A stretch of 64,000 bases of DNA from assembly GCF_000385375.1 (NCBI RefSeq), contig NZ_ARVV01000001.1:1116001-1180000 (forward strand), in the 5' to 3' direction. Source of the DNA: Methyloversatilis discipulorum (GTDB taxonomy: Bacteria; Pseudomonadota; Gammaproteobacteria; Burkholderiales; Rhodocyclaceae). The notes below the pieces were generated by a model, which made no database searches, was not told where the DNA came from, and saw only the letters and a program-made list of their open reading frames with translations. Of the stretch, positions 16,192 through 24,450 are shown piece by piece (the stretch's first letter is position 1; every line of letters begins with the position of its first letter). Both the position numbers and the translations under genes were made by a program.

Positions 16192-16560
16192 ATGGTGGCC
16201 GCCATGCAACGTGAAATGCCGTTCCTCGAATCGCTCCAGAAATCAAGCTGGGTGGCCGAATCCATCGTTACAGGTTGGGAAACCTACCGTGACGCGGTGA
16301 TCTGGTGTTGGCAGAACCGCAGGCGGAACAGCCGCGATGAGATCGGCGATCAGGCCATGTTCGCGCGCTCGTCCGGCGTTCATCGCCCGCATGTCTCGCG
16401 GATGCTGAACCCGCGCACCAAGGCGCCGATGGATCTCCCGCCCGATCAGCTGCCCAGCTTCGAGGCATTCACCGGTTGGCGCGGCGTTACTCAGTACATG
16501 GCGCACATCGGCCGCACGACGGTCATGGAACAGGTGATTGCGGAAAGGAACGTGGCATGA
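16192..16560 (+). CDS. Putative regulatory DNA-binding protein (CII position)
   Basis: The product (122 residues, or 118 from the ATG at 16204) has a central segment DQAMFARSSGVHRPHVSRML that reads as a helix-turn-helix, preceded by a Trp-rich helix (YRDAVIWCWQNRR). In similar phages a gene of this type follows cro, where lambda has cII. It may be an activator or a replication-linked regulator. No ribosome-binding site clearly picks the start. Confidence 0.65.
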   Translation: MVAAMQREMPFLESLQKSSWVAESIVTGWETYRDAVIWCWQNRRRNSRDEIGDQAMFARSSGVHRPHVSRMLNPRTKAPMDLPPDQLPSFEAFTGWRGVTQYMAHIGRTTVMEQVIAERNVA

Positions 16561-16685
16561 GCCAGTTCCTGCGCCGCTACCTGCAGGTCTGCATGGACGC
16601 CGGGTCGTTCCTTGGAATCATCTTCGGAACAGTCGGCGTTCCGTTCGTGCTGCTGGCGTTCGTGTGCTGGAGGTTGTTCAGATGA
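16557..16685 (+). CDS. 42-residue membrane protein
   Basis: MSQFLRRYLQVCMDAG is followed by a single hydrophobic helix (FLGIIFGTVGVPFVLLAFVCW) and a short basic end. The ATG overlaps the previous stop as ATGA, and the end overlaps the next start the same way. No family is assigned. Confidence 0.55.
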   Translation: MSQFLRRYLQVCMDAGSFLGIIFGTVGVPFVLLAFVCWRLFR

Positions 16686-17047
16686 ATGCCCAGACCGACA
16701 TGTTCAGCCGCACGCCCACGCGCATCAGCCGCCGCGGGATGGAGCGCAAGCAGGCAGGGCAGGAGCGCGCGCTGAAGAACGAGGCGCCTGAGTGGCGTGT
16801 CGCCGCGCTCGTGCTGCTTGAGAAGTTCTGCAGCCAGCACCACGCCGGCCATGCCTTCGCGTTCGAGGATTACCGCACCTTCGCCCTGTCGCGCGGACTG
16901 CAGCACCCGCACGCGCATCAGTGCTGGGGCGCACTCGCTTCCGCTGCCGCAAAGGCCGGGATGATCGAGCGCACCGGTGACTATCGCCCGGCCAATAGCC
17001 CGCGCACGAACCGGCACCCGGTGACGATGTGGAGGGTGGTGGCGTGA
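16682..17047 (+). CDS. Unknown phage protein upstream of the replication genes
   Basis: The 121-residue protein has a basic N-terminus (PTRISRRGMERKQAGQERAL) and a C-terminal half resembling a winged-helix pattern (FEDYRTFALSRGLQHPHAHQ, CWGALASAAAKAGMIERTGD). Such proteins are common just upstream of phage replication initiators; a DNA-binding role is inference. ATGA overlap upstream and GTGA downstream. Confidence 0.65.
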   Translation: MNAQTDMFSRTPTRISRRGMERKQAGQERALKNEAPEWRVAALVLLEKFCSQHHAGHAFAFEDYRTFALSRGLQHPHAHQCWGALASAAAKAGMIERTGDYRPANSPRTNRHPVTMWRVVA

Positions 17048-18096
17048 ATTTTTTCAAGCTTTACATCGGTGATTATCAGCGCGACACGGCGCATCTTTCA
17101 GTGACCGAACACGGCGCGTACATGCTGATGCTGCAGCACTACTACGCCACCGAAAAACCCCTGCCCACCGGTAAGGCGCTGCACCGCATGTTGCGCGCCC
17201 AAGACAAGGCAGAGCGTGACGCCATAGACGCCGTCGTTGCTCAGTTCTGGACGGTTACCGATGACGGCCTCATCAACGGCCGAGCCGACGAAGAGATCAC
17301 GAAAGCGGGCAAGCAGGCGGACACGAACGCACGCATTGCGCAGGAACGAGAAGCCAAACGAAAGGCACTACGCGAACAGCACGAACAGAGCACGAATCGT
17401 GATGGCGTCGAAACGGATGACAGTGAAGAAAAGGTCGGAATTTCTCGTGAAAAACAACTGAAAAAGTCGAGAAAAACATCAGACGGCTACGCGTCGCCCA
17501 GAAACTCCGAAAGCACGCAAGTCATTGATTCTCATACTGACGGATATCACGAATCGTGCTCATGGCGTGCAACGAACGACCAACCTAGCCATAGCCATAG
17601 CCAGACACCAGACTTAAAACCCTCTCCCCAGCAAGCAGCGTCAACACCTCAACCGGAGACGCGAGAGCCACCGACTGCCGCCGCGCTGCCTGACGCTGTG
17701 ACCGACCGCGCCCTGCAGCTGGTGCTGCTGCTCCGCCCGAGAGGCGCAGCCCTGCAGGCCGGTGACCCGAGGGTTCGAACCTGGGCTGAGCGCGGCATCA
17801 CCGACGCCCAAGCCCTGCAAGCGCTGGAGATCGCCCAGCAGCGCCGGCAGGACGCCGCAGACCCGAAGCCGATCAACGCCGGCTACCTCGACGCGATCCT
17901 CGCCGACGTCGTCACCGCGCCGCCTGGCCGAAGTCCGCCGTCCGGAAACCGCCCGATGACCCGAGAGGACAGCCGCCGAATCGCGGCAACCACCCGACTT
18001 TCCGACTTCCGCGAGGCATGTGCCGCGGAGCAACGAGGACAGACCGATGACGACAGCAGAACGATCGAAGCCGACGCTTCCAGACTCCTGGGTTGA
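17044..18096 (+). CDS. DUF1376 protein, probable replication initiator-type protein
   Basis: The 350-residue product starts at GTG 17044 with MNFFKLYIGDYQRDTAHLSV, then EHGAYMLMLQHYYATEKPLP, the DUF1376 signature. The middle (about residues 100-215) is low complexity, polar and lysine-rich, with visibly lower GC than the neighbours. A Pro/Ala-rich linker and a helical C-terminal domain follow. DUF1376 proteins occupy the lambda-O position in many phages and are thought to act in replication initiation, so an origin may lie within the AT-richer middle (about 17380-17600). Confidence 0.8.
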   Translation: MNFFKLYIGDYQRDTAHLSVTEHGAYMLMLQHYYATEKPLPTGKALHRMLRAQDKAERDAIDAVVAQFWTVTDDGLINGRADEEITKAGKQADTNARIAQEREAKRKALREQHEQSTNRDGVETDDSEEKVGISREKQLKKSRKTSDGYASPRNSESTQVIDSHTDGYHESCSWRATNDQPSHSHSQTPDLKPSPQQAASTPQPETREPPTAAALPDAVTDRALQLVLLLRPRGAALQAGDPRVRTWAERGITDAQALQALEIAQQRRQDAADPKPINAGYLDAILADVVTAPPGRSPPSGNRPMTREDSRRIAATTRLSDFREACAAEQRGQTDDDSRTIEADASRLLG

Positions 18097-18451
18097 GCGG
18101 ATTTTCGACCGCATGCAGGGCCTGTACGGCTCGCTGTGGGTCGATCGCTGGCGCACCGGCGAGATGGTGCAGCGTGCTGGCCGACAGTTCGACCAGGGGC
18201 TGCTCAACGCGAAGGCGACATGGGCGCAGGAGCTGGGCGGTTTTGCCGGGCAACCGGAGCGGATCAGCCGGGCGCTCGAAGCCTGCCGAGGTAAGCCGCT
18301 TCCGCCCACGTTGCCCGAGTTCGTCGAGCTCTGCCGGGCGCAGGTCGCCGAGCAAGGGGCACCGCGCCTCTCGCTGGCGCATCCGAAGGCTGAAGCCCGC
18401 GCCCGGAACATGGCCGGCGTCCAGGCATTGATCCGGAGGATGACGGCATGA
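18047..18451 (+). CDS. Lambda-P-like replication protein
   Basis: The 134-residue product (ATG at 18047) has LPDSWVERIFDRMQGLYGSL, a Trp/Arg-rich segment, and LPPTLPEFVELCR, the pattern of phage replication P-type proteins that recruit the host DnaB helicase. It overlaps the DUF1376 gene by 50 bases, repeating the lambda O-P arrangement. The helicase-loading role is inferred from position and similarity. Confidence 0.65.
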   Translation: MTTAERSKPTLPDSWVERIFDRMQGLYGSLWVDRWRTGEMVQRAGRQFDQGLLNAKATWAQELGGFAGQPERISRALEACRGKPLPPTLPEFVELCRAQVAEQGAPRLSLAHPKAEARARNMAGVQALIRRMTA

Positions 18452-18669
18452 CCGACTGGCAGATGGCGATGGTGCTCGGCTTCCGCGAGCCGTCCGCCCC
18501 GGTTCTCGCTCCGATCTACGACCGCCCGCGCCCGGTTCCCGTCACCGATGCCGAGGCGCGCGCATGGGCTAAAGCGAGGGCGAAGGGCATGCCGTGGCGT
18601 GAGATGTCGGCGAAGTTCGGCCGGCCGATCTGCACGATCAGGAGCCACATCGAGCGGGGTTTCGCATGA
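18448..18669 (+). CDS. Small helix-turn-helix protein
   Basis: The 73-residue protein ends with MPWREMSAKFGRPICTIRSH, a compact helix-turn-helix resembling sigma-70 region 4 or GcrA-type motifs, preceded by a proline-rich N-terminal half. It is linked by ATGA overlaps on both sides in the replication operon. A regulatory role is likely but unproven. Confidence 0.6.
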   Translation: MTDWQMAMVLGFREPSAPVLAPIYDRPRPVPVTDAEARAWAKARAKGMPWREMSAKFGRPICTIRSHIERGFA

Positions 18670-19070
18670 GCGAGAAGCAGGTCGCGCGCGCGTTTGCCGA
18701 GTTCGAGGTGCCTGTCATCCTTGTGAGCCTGCTCAACGCTCGGGAGCACTGGGCGACGAAGGCGAGGCGGGCGAGGAAGCAGCGCGAGGCCGCGAGGATG
18801 TGCGCGCTGTCCTGCACGCTGTTCGCGGAGATTGCGGCGGCCATCGCAGACGGTGCGCCGCTGGTCGTGACCATCACCCGCATCGCGCCGCGCCAGCTCG
18901 ACGACGACAACCTCGCCGGCAGCGCCAAGCACGTCAGGGACGGCATCGCTGACGCGCTGGGCATCGACGACCGTGACGCGCGGGTGCAGTGGCGGTATGC
19001 GCAAGCAAAGGAGCGGCATCCGGGCTGCTACACGTGCCGCGTGCGGATCGAGGAGGCGCCGGCCGGATGA
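18666..19070 (+). CDS. RusA-like Holliday-junction endonuclease
   Basis: The 134-residue protein contains QLDDDNLAGSAKHVRDGIAD followed by ALGIDDRD, matching the RusA signature in which Asp residues and a Lys coordinate metal and DNA. RusA resolves Holliday junctions as a dimer and would process recombination intermediates made by the exonuclease/RecT pair or branched DNA before packaging. The N-terminal basic stretch (ATKARRARKQREAARM) fits DNA binding. It is somewhat divergent from E. coli RusA. Confidence 0.72.
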   Translation: MSEKQVARAFAEFEVPVILVSLLNAREHWATKARRARKQREAARMCALSCTLFAEIAAAIADGAPLVVTITRIAPRQLDDDNLAGSAKHVRDGIADALGIDDRDARVQWRYAQAKERHPGCYTCRVRIEEAPAG

Positions 19071-19669
19071 GCGCACGCGACCTCGACACCCGCATCGACT
19101 GGTTCCGCGTCATCGCCGACCTGAACCGGGCCGGCTACAGCACGCGAGGATTCGCCGACAGCCTGGGCATCGCCCGCACGACGATCGAGGGCTGGAAGGC
19201 TGGATCGGAGCCCAAGCACGCCGATGGCGAGAAGCTGCTCGCGTGGTGGGCGCAGGTGACCGGGCGCGAAGTCGGCGCCGCCCCGAGGCAGCCGCGATTG
19301 CCGGGAATCCGGCCGTCGCCGACCGCGAACATGCGACCTGTCCCTACGCTGGAGGCTTTCGCCATGTCCCGAGGTATTCCGAACAAGGCCCGCACCGTGC
19401 AGACGCCGGGCGAACCCATTGCCACGCAGGAAGCTGCGCAGGCTCCCGCCGAGCATGTGCTGACGGTGCCCGATGCTGGCGCTGACGACGACGCGCGCGA
19501 GCTGGAGCCGCAGGACGTTGAGATCGTTGAGGCTGCTGTGAGTCGCAAGCAGGTCGAGACCTCGCAGGAGATCGCCGACCGCACCGGCCGCCCGTACCTC
19601 GACCCGCAGGAAGGCTGGGTGCTGCCGTCCGCACCGAACCCGAACGTCGCCAAGATCGGCGGGCGCTGA
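19067..19669 (+). CDS. Predicted DNA-binding protein at the early/late border
   Basis: The 200-residue product opens with an HTH-like region (GYSTRGFADSLGIARTTIEG, then WKAGSEPKHADGEKLLAWWAQVTG). A disordered linker and an acidic C-terminal half (VPDAGADDDARELEPQDVEI) follow. It is the last gene before the virion module, where lambdoid phages have the late regulator Q. A late-gene regulator role is suggested only by position. The ATG at 19067 overlaps the previous stop. Confidence 0.6.
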   Translation: MSARDLDTRIDWFRVIADLNRAGYSTRGFADSLGIARTTIEGWKAGSEPKHADGEKLLAWWAQVTGREVGAAPRQPRLPGIRPSPTANMRPVPTLEAFAMSRGIPNKARTVQTPGEPIATQEAAQAPAEHVLTVPDAGADDDARELEPQDVEIVEAAVSRKQVETSQEIADRTGRPYLDPQEGWVLPSAPNPNVAKIGGR

Positions 19670-19671
19670 CC

Positions 19672-19902
19672 ATGTGCGGCAGCCCGAAGACTCCGAAGGT
19701 CCAGACCTACGACGCGCAGAAAGAGGCGGCGAAGGCTGCGAACGCCGCGGCAGCGAAGCTCAACGCCGAGGCCGCCGCACGCCGCCGTGGCCGTCGCCGC
19801 ACTTCAATGCTGTCCGCTGGCGCCCGTGGTGCTGACGAGACGATGGGCACGAGCGTGCTGGCCACTGCAGCGCCCGGCGGCAAGGCTCAACTGGGCGCGT
19901 AA
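19672..19902 (+). CDS. Small conserved virion-module protein
   Basis: The 76-residue product (MCGSPKTPKVQTYDAQKEAA) is Ala/Arg-rich with a basic centre (RRRGRRRTSML) and a glycine-rich end. Short proteins beginning MCG and ending in a similar Gly/Ala tail are common directly upstream of podovirus portal genes. Function unknown. Its TAA shares a base with the portal ATG (TAATG). Confidence 0.7.
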   Translation: MCGSPKTPKVQTYDAQKEAAKAANAAAAKLNAEAAARRRGRRRTSMLSAGARGADETMGTSVLATAAPGGKAQLGA

Positions 19903-21509
19903 TGGACTCGACTTCCAGCCCCGCCGCAGAGGTCTGCCGCCGCCTCGACCAGATGCGCGCGGACCGCAAGCCGCACGAACCGGTGTGGCGCGACTGCTAC
20001 CTGCACACGCACCCGATGCGCTCGCACGGGTTTGATGAGTTGATCAAGGACGCCCAGCAGGCCGACACGCGCCAGGCTGACCTGATCGACACCACCGGCA
20101 CCGAGTCGGCTGACCTTCTCGTTTCCAACATCGCCAGCGGCATGACGCCGCCGAACAGCCTGTGGTTCGAGCTGGAGCCAGGCACCGGCATGGCCGACGA
20201 TGAGGGCAAGCGCTGGCTGTCCGGCGCTGCCCGTGCGCTCTGGACCAACATCCACGCCAGCAACTTCGACGCCGAGAGCGTGGATGCGCTGACGGATGCT
20301 GTCGATGCCGGGTGGTTCGTGCTGTACGTCGAGGAGGCGGAGGAGGGCGGATTCCGGTTCGAGCAGTGGCCGCTGTCCGAGTGCTTCATCGCATCGACCA
20401 AGCCGGGCGGCCGGATCGACGTGGTCTATCGCGAGTTCGAGCTGACCGCACAGCAGGCGGTCACGCAGTACGGCGAAGCGGTGAGCGACAAGACCAAGAA
20501 GCTCGCGCAGGACAAGCCGGCCGAGAAGGTGCGCTTCGTGCATGCCATCGAGCCGCGCCGTGTGTCGGTAGTCGGCGCCCGGCTGGCGCGCAACCTGCCG
20601 TTCGCCTCGCGCATCATCGAGGTGGGGCAGAAGCTCATGGTCCGCGAGTCGGGTTACCACGAGTTCCCGTGCGTCGCGCCGCGGTGGCACCGCATTCCGG
20701 GCAGCCCCTACGCGCTCGGTCAGGCATTCAAGGCGCTGCCTGCCATGCGCCAGATCAACGCCATCTGCCGGATGGAGCTGGCGTCGCTGGACCTCGCCAT
20801 TGCCGGCATGTGGATCGCTGAGGACGATGGCGTCCTGAACCCGCGCACGGTGCGCATCGGCCCGCGCAAGATCGTCGTCGCGAACAGCGTCGATTCGATG
20901 AAGCCGCTGGTGCCGGGCTCCGACTTCAACGTCACGTTCAGCAAGATCGAGCGGATCCAGGCGCAGATCCGCAAGATCATGATGGCCGACCAACTGCAGC
21001 CGCAGGACGGTCCGGCCATGACCGCGACAGAGATCCACGTCCGCGTCGGCCTCGTGCGCCAGATGCTAGGGCCGATCTACGGCCGCCTTCAAGCCGAGTA
21101 CCTGCAGCCGCTGATCGAACGCTGCTTCGGGATCATGTACCGCGCCGGCGTGCTTGGTCAGGCGCCCGAATCGCTGCAGCGAGCTGGCTTCACGGTGCGT
21201 TACATCGGCCCGCTTGCACGCGCCCAGAAGTTCGAAGACGTGACCGCAGTGCAACGCCTCTACGAGATGGGTGCCGGCATGGCCCAGGTCGCGCCCGAGG
21301 TGTTCGACAACATCGACCACGACGAGGCGTTCCGCGAGGTCGCCGAGAACCTGGGCGTGCCTCAGAAGACGCTGCGCCCGGTTGCCGATCGGGACGCTGT
21401 GCGCGATCAGCGCCAGGAAGCACAGCAGGAGGCGGCCGAGCAGCAGCAGGCCGCCGCACTCACGCAATCAGCAGGTGACGCCGCGGTGAAGCAGGCGTTC
21501 GCGGCATAA
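19902..21509 (+). CDS. Podovirus portal (head-tail connector) protein
   Basis: The portal forms the dodecameric ring through which DNA enters and leaves the capsid. The 535-residue protein has the T7 gp8-type features: a helical N-terminus, SADLLVSNIASGMTPPNSLW, GSPYALGQAFKALPAMRQIN, and MTATEIHVRVGLVRQMLGPI, followed by LQAEYLQPLIERCF. A Gln/Ala-rich coiled tail closes it. It matches the usual size (520-560) for T7/BPP-1-like portals and starts the structural gene order. Confidence 0.92.
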   Translation: MDSTSSPAAEVCRRLDQMRADRKPHEPVWRDCYLHTHPMRSHGFDELIKDAQQADTRQADLIDTTGTESADLLVSNIASGMTPPNSLWFELEPGTGMADDEGKRWLSGAARALWTNIHASNFDAESVDALTDAVDAGWFVLYVEEAEEGGFRFEQWPLSECFIASTKPGGRIDVVYREFELTAQQAVTQYGEAVSDKTKKLAQDKPAEKVRFVHAIEPRRVSVVGARLARNLPFASRIIEVGQKLMVRESGYHEFPCVAPRWHRIPGSPYALGQAFKALPAMRQINAICRMELASLDLAIAGMWIAEDDGVLNPRTVRIGPRKIVVANSVDSMKPLVPGSDFNVTFSKIERIQAQIRKIMMADQLQPQDGPAMTATEIHVRVGLVRQMLGPIYGRLQAEYLQPLIERCFGIMYRAGVLGQAPESLQRAGFTVRYIGPLARAQKFEDVTAVQRLYEMGAGMAQVAPEVFDNIDHDEAFREVAENLGVPQKTLRPVADRDAVRDQRQEAQQEAAEQQQAAALTQSAGDAAVKQAFAA

Positions 21510-21519
21510 GGGGATCAGC

Positions 21520-22869
21520 ATGGGATTCAGCACGACGCTCGGGCCGAACGGGTGGGAGCCGCGGGATACTCAGCCGCAGGAGTACGCCGCTGCGGTGGTG
21601 GGGGCGGCTGGTGCGGGTATAGGCGCTTACGCGTCGGCGCGCCCACCGATTGCAATGGCTGTCGGCGACTCGCAGTTGGACAGAACGTTTCTCACGACCG
21701 CGACGGAAAATAGCTTGGTCGGATACGGTGCGCTGAATCATGCGAACATGGTGCTGGGGCAGGCATGGGAGTGGGCGGCCGATGCCGATCAGGCAGTCAT
21801 CGGGGACTCGACCGACGATGTCATGGCGCGGATGGCGGAAATCAAGGGTGTGGCCTGTGACATTCGATTCCTGAGCCTCGGAACGAATGACATCTGGGGC
21901 GACCTGCGAACGGGCGATGAAACGATTGCGGGGCTCGCTCAGGTTTTCGACGAGTTGTCCGACAAGCCGCTGATCTACATTCCGGTGACGCCGCGCGCCT
22001 ACATTGACGCGAACAAGGTCGGTTACGCGCTGCAGGTCAATCGCTGGGCTGCGGCGCAGCAGGCTGTCCGGCGTAACCTCATCGTGGTCGAAAAAGCGGT
22101 CGACGCGATCATAGATCCGACCAGTACGCAGTTCGTCGCTGCGGCCGGACTCCTGGACGGAGCGGTGCATTGGAATAACGCAGGCGCGGCCAAGGTGGGC
22201 GCTGCTGTCGCAGCGCGATTGTCCGGGCTTTACCCCGGCCGTGCGCGACTCGTCGCCTCTGCAGCAGATGCCTACCCGACTAACAACGCATCAAACCAGT
22301 TGCTGCCGGCTCCGATTCTGGCGGGCACGACCGGCGGGAAAACTGCAACCGGTGGCGGCACAGCGCCGACCGGAAACGTGGCTGCCGGATTTGATGTTGA
22401 CCACGCAGTAGCAGGCACAGGCGCATGTGCATGTTCACTCGTCGCGCGCGCGGACGGTGTCGGCAGCGATCAGCGACTGCAGATCAGCGGCGCCGCGGCA
22501 AACGATCGTTGGACGTTTCGGAATACCGGGAACATCACTCAGGGAGTATCGCCGGGAGAGGTTCTTCAGGCGCTGGGCGACATCCGGATTTCGTCACACA
22601 CCAACCTGACCGCGGTAAATCTTTTCATCCAGGCGCAGGTTGATGGGGGTTCGATCAACTACAACCAGGCTCTGCGTAATAGTGCTGTCGATGCAGCCTA
22701 CGGAGCCGATTTTGTAGGTGGCATACAGCGCACGCTTGCCGCTGCGTTGCCGGCTGGGGCGACCATCACCGCATTGCAGTTGCGTGTTGATGTCCGTTTC
22801 GGCAGCGCCGGCGGCTCGGCAGATGTACTGATCGGACGCCCGACGCTGTGGAACTTGTCACGCGCATAA
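21520..22869 (+). CDS. SGNH/GDSL hydrolase with C-terminal beta domain, virion-associated accessory gene
   Basis: The 449-residue protein has block I IAMAVGDSQLD (catalytic Ser, about residue 50), the GTND block SLGTNDIW, and the Asp/His block DGAVHWNNAGA. Together these complete an SGNH esterase domain of about 240 residues. The remaining 200 residues are beta-rich, with a carbohydrate-module-like pattern (WTFRNTGNI, VNLFIQAQVDGGSINYNQAL). Such domains often deacetylate surface sugars. It sits between portal and scaffold, where most related phages have none. It uses more AT-ending codons than its neighbours, and a terminator-like hairpin follows it: marks of an inserted accessory gene. Confidence 0.82.
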   Translation: MGFSTTLGPNGWEPRDTQPQEYAAAVVGAAGAGIGAYASARPPIAMAVGDSQLDRTFLTTATENSLVGYGALNHANMVLGQAWEWAADADQAVIGDSTDDVMARMAEIKGVACDIRFLSLGTNDIWGDLRTGDETIAGLAQVFDELSDKPLIYIPVTPRAYIDANKVGYALQVNRWAAAQQAVRRNLIVVEKAVDAIIDPTSTQFVAAAGLLDGAVHWNNAGAAKVGAAVAARLSGLYPGRARLVASAADAYPTNNASNQLLPAPILAGTTGGKTATGGGTAPTGNVAAGFDVDHAVAGTGACACSLVARADGVGSDQRLQISGAAANDRWTFRNTGNITQGVSPGEVLQALGDIRISSHTNLTAVNLFIQAQVDGGSINYNQALRNSAVDAAYGADFVGGIQRTLAAALPAGATITALQLRVDVRFGSAGGSADVLIGRPTLWNLSRA

Positions 22870-22875
22870 CCCCAC

Positions 22876-22896
22876 AGCCCGCCCCGCGCGGGCTTT
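22876..22896 (+). terminator. Terminator-like hairpin after the hydrolase gene
   Basis: AGCCCGC (22876-22882) and GCGGGCT (22888-22894) form a perfect 7-bp stem with a five-base loop, followed by TTTC. The T run is short, so termination is probably partial, letting late transcription pass. Confidence 0.5.
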
Positions 22897-22901
22897 CCCC
22901 C

Positions 22902-23141
22902 ATGACCAAACCCGACCAACTCCCCGCCGAAACCTACGCCAACGTCTTCGAGAACCACGCCGAGGGCGCGAAGATCCTCGAAGAGCTGACCGCGAGGTTC
23001 TGCCGCCCGGCGAAGGTGACCGGGGGCATCGACGCGATTCTGCAGACCTATCACCGCGACGGCGCGCGCTCGGTCATCGAGTTCATCGTCGCTCGCATCA
23101 ACCAGGCCAACGGAGTACAGACCTATGACCATGAAGGGTAA
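22902..23141 (+). CDS. Bbp19-like small protein
   Basis: The 79-residue product (MTKPDQLPAETYANVFENHA...) has the short helical pattern EGAKILEELTARF followed by a second helix with RDGARSVIEFIVARI, similar to the Bbp19 family found between portal and scaffold in BPP-1-like phages. Function unknown. I use the ATG at 22902. Confidence 0.7.
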   Translation: MTKPDQLPAETYANVFENHAEGAKILEELTARFCRPAKVTGGIDAILQTYHRDGARSVIEFIVARINQANGVQTYDHEG

Positions 23142-24093
23142 CCGCTATGTTTGGATGGATCAGGCGACTGATGGCACGCAGGGGGGCGGAGCCGGTGCAG
23201 CCGGTGGGGCTGGTGCAGGCGCTGCAGCAGATCAAGGAGGCGCGGCCGGGGCAACCGGTGGTGTTGCAGCACCCGTCTCTGCTCTCGCATCCGGCGCTGG
23301 TGCAAGCGCTGCAGGAGCGCAGTCAGCAGCCAGCAGCAACGGCAACGGCTTCGACTGGCTCCCCGAGAAGTACCGCGTCGCGAAAGACGGCGGAGAAATC
23401 GACCTCGAAGCGTCGGCGAAGAAAGTAGCCGAGGGCTACGCGCACCTGTCGCAGCGGCTTGGCGCCGGTGACGTGCCGCCCAAGAGCCCGGACGAGTACG
23501 CACCGAAGGTCGAGGCCGAGGGATTCAACTGGGACGAGTTCAAGGCCGACCCGGAAATGCAGTCCTTCCTGAAGGGCGCGCACGCCAAGGGTGTGACCAA
23601 CGATCAGCTGTCGTTCATCTTGGGCGAGTACGCTCGCCTGGCACCGATGCTGGTCGAAGGTGCTGGCGCGCTGACCGTCGAGGACTGCAACGCAGCCCTT
23701 GCGCAGGTGTGGAAGACGCCGGCCGAGCAGACGGAAGGCATCCGCGGCGCCTACCGCGTAACCGAAATGCTGGCGTCGAAGGCCGGCGTGTCGTTCGAAG
23801 AGATCGAGGCGTCCGGACTGGGCAATCACCCGTTGTTCATCCGCATGGTCGCAGCACTCGCGCCTGAGCTGGGCGAGGACAGCAGCCCGAACACGTCCGG
23901 CATGTCGTCTGGCATGTCCGACGAGGACTTCAACACGCAGACCGCTGACCTGCGCAACCAGCTCGCGCAGATGCCGGTGAGCGACAAGCGCCGGCCGGCT
24001 GTGCAGCAGAAGCTCGACGCGCTGTATGCCAAGCGCTACGGCACCAAGCCGCAGCAGCTCGGCGGCGGCGCGGTCATTCAGACCCGCGCGTAA
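23125..24093 (+). CDS. Capsid scaffold-type protein (podovirus)
   Basis: The 322-residue protein starts with a Gly/Ala-rich low-complexity stretch (about residues 11-72). A conserved part follows: FDWLPEKYRVAKDGGEIDLE, YAHLSQRLGAGDVPPKSPDE and an acidic helical domain. The C-terminus is helical (MPVSDKRRPAVQQKLDALYA). Acidic helical proteins of this kind directly before the capsid gene are scaffolds in T7/BPP-1-like phages. The true start is uncertain: ATG 23125 or 23155, and the low-complexity part overlaps another well-formed frame. Confidence 0.78.
   Translation: MTMKGNRYVWMDQATDGTQGGGAGAAGGAGAGAAADQGGAAGATGGVAAPVSALASGAGASAAGAQSAASSNGNGFDWLPEKYRVAKDGGEIDLEASAKKVAEGYAHLSQRLGAGDVPPKSPDEYAPKVEAEGFNWDEFKADPEMQSFLKGAHAKGVTNDQLSFILGEYARLAPMLVEGAGALTVEDCNAALAQVWKTPAEQTEGIRGAYRVTEMLASKAGVSFEEIEASGLGNHPLFIRMVAALAPELGEDSSPNTSGMSSGMSDEDFNTQTADLRNQLAQMPVSDKRRPAVQQKLDALYAKRYGTKPQQLGGGAVIQTRA
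23147..23428 (+). CDS. Overlapping-frame ORF within the scaffold gene start
   Basis: A 93-residue frame (MFGWIRRLMARRG...) starts at 23147 with GAAGGG 8 bases upstream, and lies wholly inside the scaffold gene in another frame. Its first 61 codons end in G or C about 85 percent of the time by my count, against about 46 percent for the scaffold frame over the matching stretch, so this frame carries the coding signature of the genome. It encodes a basic N-terminus, a LVQALQQIKE helix and a similar LVQALQERSQ repeat, then a basic tail. Either it is a real overlapping gene or the scaffold N-terminus has shifted frame. Confidence 0.5.
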   Translation: MFGWIRRLMARRGAEPVQPVGLVQALQQIKEARPGQPVVLQHPSLLSHPALVQALQERSQQPAATATASTGSPRSTASRKTAEKSTSKRRRRK

Positions 24094-24108
24094 CCAGGAG
24101 ACTCAGAG

Positions 24109-24450
24109 ATGAACGACACAGCGATCGAGCAGGAAATTCAGGCCAAGGGCCTGACCGCGCCGCGTGTTACGCCAGAGGATGTCGAGGCGAACATCGTCAG
24201 CGAGCACTACTTCACGGCGGCGCAGGCAGTAGGGTATGTGTCTGGCGAGATCCCTCCTGCGCCGCTTGATATGTTGACCTTCTGCGTGCTGGTGCTGCGC
24301 AACGGCTTCACCGTCACCGGCGAGTCGGCCTGCGCCAGTCCCGAGAACTTCGACGCCGAGCTTGGCCGCAAGATCGCCCGGCAAAACGCCGTGGCCAAGA
24401 TCTGGCCGCTGATGGGCTACGAACTGCGCACCAAGCTCTGCACTGCCTGA
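24109..24450 (+). CDS. Gp49-like phage protein (Phage_gp49_66 family)
   Basis: The 113-residue protein has TFCVLVLRNGFTVTGESACA, SPENFDAELGRKIARQNAVA and KIWPLMGYELRTKL, matching the Gp49/Gp66 family widely found in phages. Its role is not established. It is placed between scaffold and capsid. Confidence 0.85.
   Translation: MNDTAIEQEIQAKGLTAPRVTPEDVEANIVSEHYFTAAQAVGYVSGEIPPAPLDMLTFCVLVLRNGFTVTGESACASPENFDAELGRKIARQNAVAKIWPLMGYELRTKLCTA

Noticed and set aside
16020..16214. Short forward frame overlapping the Cro-like stop as ATGA
   Set aside because: It runs through the T-rich terminator at 16097-16132 and encodes a composition unlike its neighbours (FFFL run from the T tract).
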